Assembly (NCBI RefSeq): GCF_014640155.1
Contig: NZ_BMGK01000007.1
Location: 62,001-126,000 of the forward strand
Direction: 5' to 3'
DNA: 64,000 nt
Origin: Planktosalinus lacus
GTDB taxonomy: Bacteria > Bacteroidota > Bacteroidia > Flavobacteriales > Flavobacteriaceae
Under the pieces are notes generated by a model, which was not told the origin of the DNA, ran no database searches, and saw nothing but the letters and a program-made list of their open reading frames with translations. Positions 58,399 to 64,000 of this stretch are shown piece after piece; within the stretch, counting starts at the first letter, position 1; each line of letters begins with the position of its first letter. A program made the position numbers and the translations under genes.

Positions 58399-61251
58399 CT
58401 ATATTTCCAAGATGTAATTTGTTAAGTTTGTGTCGCCAGGCAAATCCATTTTTTTTCGCAAACGATAGCGTTTAACCTCAACACTTTTCGATGAAATATT
58501 AAATAGAGGTGCAATTTCTTTTGAAGATAAATTTAACCTAAGATAAGCACATAAACGGAGGTCATCAGGGGTTAGAGTTAGGTGCTTAGCTTTTATTTTC
58601 CTAAAGAAGTCTTTGTCGGCATTGTTAAAGGCTTCTTCAAAAAACTTCCAATCATCATTACTATCTAAGTTTTTATCAATAATTTTTATAACTTTTTTAA
58701 TATCCTTATTGTCATTGCTATGAACTAGAAGTTCAGATTTGATGCTGTTTAAAAACTCATTCTTTTTTATCAAGCTCATAGTGGAGACGGCAAGTTCTCT
58801 GTTTTTACTATCAATGTCTTGTTTTAATTGTTCATTTTTGAGACGCATTAGAATACTTTTATTTTCAGATTCCTTTAGCGCCATTTCCCTTTGATTTTTT
58901 AATTCAAGTTTTCTTTTTTGCTTTTTAAAATAAGCTTTGTAAATGTTATGTACTAAAATGATTGTCATAATCAATAAAATGCAATAGAATAATAGCATTG
59001 CATTGGATAATAAAAAGGGCCTTTTTATGGTAAATGAAAAAGAAGCAGTATTGGTTAAATTATCATCTCCTATTCTTCCTCTAACCAAAAATTCATAATC
59101 ACCAAAGGGTAGATTATTAAAGTAAACTTCGTTGCTTTGTTGCCAGGGACTCCATTCATCAATCAAGCCATTAAGTTTGTATTGATATTCTGATGTAAAC
59201 AGCTTTTCAAATTCAGAGATACTAAAATTGAAGTAAATATTATTTGATTGATTCTCCAGTGAAGCAGGTGAAGTCAATGATAAGTGTTGTGGGGAATTGT
59301 TAATTGATTGTGCTGTAATTTCGTTTATGCTTAGTAGGGGCTCTTTATGACGAGCTTTAAATTTCTTTAAGTCCAATAGCATATATCCTTGCGCATTTCC
59401 AAATAAAAAGATATCGTTGTCAACTTCTAAAATATTTTCATAACCCACCATTGCGTTTCTGGTGCTGTTTGAAATTGGAATTGAAATAACTTCTAAGGAT
59501 GAATTTAACTTAGCGGGTGACATGTAGTTTATAGATCGTTCAGTAAAACTCCATAATCCCATTCCATTATTTGTTGTAATTAGTTTTCCCGATGAATAGC
59601 CTGAAGATTCAAAAAGTTGACTTAAAGTACTATCGCGTTTAAATATTTTATTTTCAAAATTGTATTTCCAGATTCCTTTTTCGTATGAATAAAAAATGTC
59701 CTCATTGCTTTTAACAATGCTTGAATGCAACCCTTTTTCAATTGTTGTGTCCTGTTCTACCTTCGCAACTTTTTCATAATTATCATCGAAAGTTAATTTA
59801 AAAACCCCTTTGTATTCATGATCAATGAGAATGTTTTTTGAATTTAAAAACTCAATGTATTTTGATGACAAATTGAATCCGGGAAGAGTATTTCTTAACT
59901 GCCAATTACCATTGGTTTTTTCCAATATGCTAATTCCTTCATAATTTCCCTGTAAAAGTAAATCAGGATTATTTTCGATATTTTTAAAACACCAGGTTCC
60001 CGAAACTGTAGAGATTTGTTTCCAATTAAAATTTTCAACAATAAAACTGCCGTCATTATGTCCGCAAAACAATTTATTATCATAAACAAATAATGACCAA
60101 ACCTGGCCAATAGACCCTTCAACAAGTTTAAATGTTGAACTTTCCTTGTCTTGGAGCGATTTATAAAAAAGACCTTGATTGGTTCCTAGATAAAGTTTTT
60201 CTTCAAATATTGCAGAGGTGTAAACTGTGCCCAATTCACCACTTTCATCAGTAAAGATTCTAACAGGGGAATTAATATTGATACAGTTTATACCGTTATC
60301 AAGACCAAGCCAAATATTACCGGAGTTATCTTCAAAAATTGATAATACAGTATTGTTGGAAAGTGTTTGTTCTTTTGTGATTTGAATTTTAACTTTTCCA
60401 TTTAAATCAATAAAAACTACACCTTGTGAGATTGTTCCTAATACTAAATCGCCATTTTTCGACTGAATGCTGCTGTAAACATTTAGTGATTTGATGAAGC
60501 CTTCTTGACTTCCTCCAAAGGGTTGTGGGTTTTCTTCAAGACTATATATGCCATCTGAATTGGTTTGAACAAGTATTTTTTCATCTGTTTCATACAGGTT
60601 TACAATTAAATTTTCCTTAAAAACGGGGTGATCAGAAACTAAATGAGGCTTGCCATTAAAAAGCTTAAAAATACCCGTTTGTGGTTTACTTAAGTAAACA
60701 TCATTTTTAATTTTAAATATTTTTGTTATACCCTCATCGGCCTCAATTTTTTCAATTGTATTGTCTGAAGTATTATAAATATATATTGAATTTAATGACT
60801 GAAATAAAAGCCAATTTGAATAATTTAAAATGTTCCAGAACTGTTCGTCTTCACCTAAATCCAGATTAAGGCTGGAACTCAAGGAGGTATAGATTAATTC
60901 TCCTGTATCTTTTTGTTTCCAAAAGCCAAAATCTCTGTAACTACCGGTAAAAATTTTATCTTCAAAAGCAAATACAGACCTGATGATGCTTTCATTTGGT
61001 GAAGGATGTAGGTTCCAGGAGTCACCATTAAACTCTAATAAACCTTTGCTGTTGGCAACATAAATATGGCTGTTCAATCCTTGAGATATGGACCAGTTTT
61101 GATTTTCTGCTTGGTAGTCTTGTGGAGAAAAATTAATAACAGGAGGTAGTTCTTGAGAAAAAACACCACTATTATTAACAAGCAAAAAATAAATTAGATA
61201 GATTGAAAAAAGCCTCAAAACAATTTTGATTTTGTGGCTAAATATAATCAA
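58399..61251 (-). CDS. Membrane-spanning regulator: beta-propeller sensor, Y_Y_Y domain, LuxR-type HTH
   Basis: A 950-residue regulator. A signal-anchor segment (residues 12-32) is followed by a periplasmic two-component-regulator-type beta-propeller to about 640, with repeats such as FEDNSGNIWLGLDNGINCIN near 303. A Y_Y_Y domain comes next (YQYKLNGLIDEWSPW near 680, FNNLPFGDYEFLVRG near 705). One membrane helix (LLFYCILLIMTIILVHNI near 757) leads to a basic coiled coil, then the LuxR-type HTH LSSKEIAPLFNISSKSVEVKRYRLRKKM near 910. No histidine-kinase or receiver domain is present. It would sense glucan fragments in the periplasm and act on DNA directly from the membrane. The start directly abuts the stop of the MFS gene, so the two are probably co-transcribed. 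Confidence 0.9.
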   Translation of the reverse strand: MIIFSHKIKIVLRLFSIYLIYFLLVNNSGVFSQELPPVINFSPQDYQAENQNWSISQGLNSHIYVANSKGLLEFNGDSWNLHPSPNESIIRSVFAFEDKIFTGSYRDFGFWKQKDTGELIYTSLSSSLNLDLGEDEQFWNILNYSNWLLFQSLNSIYIYNTSDNTIEKIEADEGITKIFKIKNDVYLSKPQTGIFKLFNGKPHLVSDHPVFKENLIVNLYETDEKILVQTNSDGIYSLEENPQPFGGSQEGFIKSLNVYSSIQSKNGDLVLGTISQGVVFIDLNGKVKIQITKEQTLSNNTVLSIFEDNSGNIWLGLDNGINCININSPVRIFTDESGELGTVYTSAIFEEKLYLGTNQGLFYKSLQDKESSTFKLVEGSIGQVWSLFVYDNKLFCGHNDGSFIVENFNWKQISTVSGTWCFKNIENNPDLLLQGNYEGISILEKTNGNWQLRNTLPGFNLSSKYIEFLNSKNILIDHEYKGVFKLTFDDNYEKVAKVEQDTTIEKGLHSSIVKSNEDIFYSYEKGIWKYNFENKIFKRDSTLSQLFESSGYSSGKLITTNNGMGLWSFTERSINYMSPAKLNSSLEVISIPISNSTRNAMVGYENILEVDNDIFLFGNAQGYMLLDLKKFKARHKEPLLSINEITAQSINNSPQHLSLTSPASLENQSNNIYFNFSISEFEKLFTSEYQYKLNGLIDEWSPWQQSNEVYFNNLPFGDYEFLVRGRIGDDNLTNTASFSFTIKRPFLLSNAMLLFYCILLIMTIILVHNIYKAYFKKQKRKLELKNQREMALKESENKSILMRLKNEQLKQDIDSKNRELAVSTMSLIKKNEFLNSIKSELLVHSNDNKDIKKVIKIIDKNLDSNDDWKFFEEAFNNADKDFFRKIKAKHLTLTPDDLRLCAYLRLNLSSKEIAPLFNISSKSVEVKRYRLRKKMDLPGDTNLTNYILEI

Positions 61252-62631
61252 TTATTTTTTCCAAATATTTTCCATTTCTTCCAAAGTTTTATTCTTTGTT
61301 TCAGGAATAAACTTGTAAACAAAGAATAGTGTAAACCCTATGAATAAAGTGAATATAAAATAGGGCAACGACCCATTCCAAAATGAATTCATATTAACTT
61401 CACTTTCTGTTATCATCGGGAAGGTTTGTGATACCAGATAATTAGCCGCCCATTGAGCAGCTACTGCAACTGAAAAGGCAACACTTCGAATTCTGTTTGG
61501 AAAAATTTCTGAGAGCACTACCCATACAACGGGCCCCATAGACATTGCAAAAGAAGCTATAAACAAAAGTATTCCAATCAATGAAACAACCCCAATTTGC
61601 TGTTGTTGAAGGGAAATGCCAAGCATTAAAAACCCTGCCATCATACCTACAGAACCTATATAAACAAGTGGTTTTCTTCCAATCTTATCTACTGTGAACA
61701 TTGCTATAAAAGTAAAAGCAAGATTTACAAATGCCAATAGTATTTGCTGGAGTAACACATCATCTTTTCCAAACCCTAGTGCTTTTTCAAATATGTCTGC
61801 ACCATAATACAAGACCGCATTGATTCCTGTTAGTTGTTGTAAAACAGAAAAAACAACTCCAATTAGAATGATTGTAATTATAGGTTTTGAAAAATAATTA
61901 ATCTTTTTAGAGGTTTTGTTTGAATTTATTGAATCAAGAATTGCAGTTTGCTCAATAAGGGCTTGTTTTTCGCCATTGATAATTGTCAATATTTTCAAAC
62001 CTTTTTCTGGTTTGTTGTTTAAATAAAGCCATCTGGGGCTTTTAGGAACAAAAAATAACAAAATAAGAAACAAAATACTGGGCACCAATTCAGACCAAAA
62101 CATCCAGCGCCAGCCAAACAAGATATTTTCATTTTCAGTAAGATTTTTACCTATAAAATAGGTTGCGAGAAAAACCACAAAAAAACCTATCACAATGGCA
62201 AGTTGATAAAAAGTAACGAGTTTGCCACGCTTGTGAGCAGGAGCAATTTCGGCAATATACATAGGGGAGGTCATAGAAGCAATTCCAATACCTAGACCAC
62301 CAATGAGCCTAAAGACAACCAATAAGCTGACAGACTCAGGCATAAAGGCAGGAAGGCCGGAACCCCAGGCTGAAATAGAAAATAATACTGCCGAAAGTAT
62401 CAAAGCATTTTTTCGACCTATCTTAATGTTGATGATACCGGCTAAAAGAGCACCCGCCAAACATCCAAGAAGTGCACTTCCAACCACCCAACCTTTCATT
62501 GTGGCACTAAGGTCAAAATATTTACTTAGAAAAAATTGAGAACCATTAATTACACCGGTGTCATATCCAAATAGAAATCCACCTAAGGCAGATACAATTG
62601 TAATTAACAAAAGATAAGTCGTCCGATTCAT
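61252..62631 (-). CDS. MFS sugar porter
   Basis: A 459-residue inner-membrane transporter of the sugar-porter group with twelve helices. Diagnostic motifs: GGFLFGYDTGVINGSQFFL near 17-35, IGRKNALILSAV near 71, GGLGIGIASMTSPMYIAEIAPAHKRG near 110-135, VPKSPRWLYL near 196, LQQLTGINAVLYYGADIF near 264-281, DKIGRKPLVY near 319 and FIPETKNKTLEEME near 441. It likely brings glucose or a short glucan product from periplasm to cytoplasm by proton symport. It precedes the propeller/LuxR regulator with no gap and is transcribed away from the DUF202 gene region. Its upstream 165 bases are AT-rich with no exact -7 box noticed. Confidence 0.94.
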   Translation of the reverse strand: MNRTTYLLLITIVSALGGFLFGYDTGVINGSQFFLSKYFDLSATMKGWVVGSALLGCLAGALLAGIINIKIGRKNALILSAVLFSISAWGSGLPAFMPESVSLLVVFRLIGGLGIGIASMTSPMYIAEIAPAHKRGKLVTFYQLAIVIGFFVVFLATYFIGKNLTENENILFGWRWMFWSELVPSILFLILLFFVPKSPRWLYLNNKPEKGLKILTIINGEKQALIEQTAILDSINSNKTSKKINYFSKPIITIILIGVVFSVLQQLTGINAVLYYGADIFEKALGFGKDDVLLQQILLAFVNLAFTFIAMFTVDKIGRKPLVYIGSVGMMAGFLMLGISLQQQQIGVVSLIGILLFIASFAMSMGPVVWVVLSEIFPNRIRSVAFSVAVAAQWAANYLVSQTFPMITESEVNMNSFWNGSLPYFIFTLFIGFTLFFVYKFIPETKNKTLEEMENIWKK

Positions 62632-62796
62632 ATCATATAATTTTCAGCAAAGTAAAAATTTATTTTAATTCAATAAATACAAATTGAACGATGTATTGTT
62701 ATTGTATAGTTGTTTTATACAAATTAAATATAAAGAGGTTAAAATTAATGTTAAGCTTATCCATCAAGACATAGATAAATCAATCTAATGTTCATT

Positions 62797-63114
62797 TTAT
62801 TTCTCTGAATCAATATTCATAGAACGATAGTAAGTATCCAATTTTTTCTTGAGCCTTCTATATCTGAAAACTCCAATAAAAATCAGGATTAAACTCAAAA
62901 CAAATACAGCATAACTCAACCAACTAAACGTTGCAAAACCTTCATATTCCAAAATTGCCACCCCACCAATTGCCATATAAAGGGAAGCCCTGATGTATGA
63001 AAACAAGGTGCGTTCGTTGGCCAGGGAGGTGCGCTCCATAGCCAGAAAATCTCGCAGAATAATCTTTTCTTTATTTTCAAACTTTTTAGGACTCGGTATA
63101 AATTTGAATTTCAT
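62797..63114 (-). CDS. DUF202 (YidH-type) membrane protein
   Basis: A 105-residue protein from the start at 63114 (MKFKFIPSPKKFENK); the frame continues ten residues upstream into the transporter stop region. The family motif RDFLAMERTSLANERTLFSYIRASL (about 18-42) leads into membrane helices (MAIGGVAIL near 43-52, WLSYAVFVLSLILIFIGVFRY near 64-84), followed by a basic tail. DUF202 proteins are small inner-membrane proteins of unknown function, often beside transporters. It follows the SLC13-type gene by 17 bases and is probably co-transcribed with it. Confidence 0.85.
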   Translation of the reverse strand: MKFKFIPSPKKFENKEKIILRDFLAMERTSLANERTLFSYIRASLYMAIGGVAILEYEGFATFSWLSYAVFVLSLILIFIGVFRYRRLKKKLDTYYRSMNIDSEK

Positions 63115-63131
63115 AAACAGTTGATTTATGG

Positions 63132-64000
63132 TTAAAGTGGCCAAAAATGTAAAATTAAAGGAACTCCCAGCAGTAAAATTAATAAAGTTACCGGGATTCC
63201 CATAATGAGATAGTCTTTAAATTTATATCCACCCGGGCTCATTACCAGTGTGTTGGATTGGTGTCCAATGGGTGTTAAAAATGCGCAGGATGCACCAATC
63301 GCTATTGTCATTAGAAAAGGGTCTGTTGACACATTGAAGTTTTCAGCTACTTTAATAGCAATGGGTGCCATTAATACTACAGTAGCAGCATTGTTTATGA
63401 TGTTTGACAGGAGCAGTGTTACAGCCATTAAAATTCCCATAAATAGCCAAATGGGGTATTTATTATCGAGGCTCAATATAAGATTGGTTACCGTTTCTGC
63501 ACCACCACTGGTTTCAAAAGCTTCGCCCACGGGAATCATAGCGGCAAGTAAGATGATAACCGGCCAGTCAACACTTAAATAAACCTCCTTGATGGGAAGT
63601 ATTTTAGTAAGTACCAATAGTACAGCTGCCAAAGAAAAAGCAATTTCTACACGTAATATGCCTAAGATTACACACGTAATTGCAGCCATAAAAATACTCA
63701 GTGCTCCAATTACTCTCTTTGGCTTGCCAATATTAATTTCCCTTTTTGCTAGAGGCAAAAGCTGAAGAGACTTGATTGCTTCCTTGATATTATCTGACTC
63801 ACCTTGCAGAAGTAAAACATCCCCTTCTTTAATTTTAATTTTAGAAAGCCTTTTATTTATTTTTCTGTTTTGTCGCGCGATAGCGAGAACATTCACGTTG
63901 TATTGTGTTCTTATTTTTGCATCTATGGCACTATTACCCACAGTGGGAGATGCCGACATAACAATGGCTTCCTGGGTTTGAATATCAGATGATCCCTTGG
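63132..64000 (-). CDS. SLC13/DASS-type anion transporter (5' end outside window)
   Basis: The frame is open to the window edge, so only the C-terminal 289 or so residues are seen. The visible part starts in an RCK/TrkA-C-like cytoplasmic domain (YNVNVLAIARQN, IKEGDVLLLQGESDNIKEA). It then has about seven hydrophobic segments, with SVDWPVIILLAAMIPVGEAF, LLSNIINNAATVVLMAPIAI and GASCAFLTPIGHQSNTLVM. The SNxxNNAAT and TPIGHQSNTL segments form the two substrate and sodium-binding turns of the DASS family. Members with inserted TrkA-C domains transport sulfate or dicarboxylates. Substrate not determined. DUF202 follows by 17 bases. Confidence 0.88.
   Translation of the reverse strand, partial: KGSSDIQTQEAIVMSASPTVGNSAIDAKIRTQYNVNVLAIARQNRKINKRLSKIKIKEGDVLLLQGESDNIKEAIKSLQLLPLAKREINIGKPKRVIGALSIFMAAITCVILGILRVEIAFSLAAVLLVLTKILPIKEVYLSVDWPVIILLAAMIPVGEAFETSGGAETVTNLILSLDNKYPIWLFMGILMAVTLLLSNIINNAATVVLMAPIAIKVAENFNVSTDPFLMTIAIGASCAFLTPIGHQSNTLVMSPGGYKFKDYLIMGIPVTLLILLLGVPLILHFWPL

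Overview
The window comes from a marine-type flavobacterium (Bacteroidota, family Flavobacteriaceae by inference). The evidence is a set of type IX secretion C-terminal domains, a SusC/SusD pair, PKD-bearing lipoproteins, Bacteroidota-style -7 boxes (TAnnTTTG) and AT-rich intergenic DNA. No rRNA, tRNA, CRISPR array, integrase or intact insertion sequence was seen.

Layout. Positions 1-12,870 are a loose accessory zone. It holds the 3' end of a T9SS-secreted protein, a lipoprotein, a two-gene McrBC-type modification-dependent restriction system, a DCC-family thiol oxidoreductase, an exported amidohydrolase and an exported alpha/beta hydrolase. These are separated by long repeat-filled spacers, several with strict 11-bp periodicity. 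Positions 12,870-20,440 hold a SulP anion transporter and a methyltransferase that overlap at their 3' ends. They also hold a three-gene operon of a MATCAP-like QEGLA metallopeptidase, a GshB-like ATP-grasp ligase and an M14-type deacylase, then a secreted protein and a DUF2892 membrane protein.

Positions 20,600-39,150 are a sulfide, efflux and metal block on the minus strand. It contains a TolC/MFP/RND pump with a PII-like protein, sulfide:quinone oxidoreductase, a CusA-type metal pump fused to its own outer-membrane factor, a racemase, a rhodanese, an MBL-fold/double-rhodanese protein, a TauE/SafE exporter and a Crp/Fnr regulator. Four promoters here share one architecture: GTRAC-N4-GTTAC, then exactly 22 bp, then TAnnTTTG. 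I read this as the regulon of the adjacent Crp/Fnr protein. It joins sulfide oxidation, sulfane-sulfur handling, sulfur-anion export and the RND pump. One of the four appears to drive an approximately 80-nt terminated transcript ahead of the rhodanese gene.

Positions 40,250-44,668 are a plus-strand sugar operon: pfkA, gap, a BadF-type sugar kinase and pgi. A convergent LacI-family regulator follows. Positions 45,816-62,631 are a polysaccharide utilization locus for a beta-glucan, most likely laminarin. It has SusC, SusD, a PKD/three-module glycan-binding lipoprotein, a GH16 lipoprotein, a GH3 beta-glucosidase lipoprotein and two small T9SS proteins, with a membrane-spanning propeller/LuxR regulator and an MFS sugar porter alongside. 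The glucose it releases would feed the neighbouring glycolytic operon. The window ends with a DUF202 protein and a truncated SLC13-type transporter.
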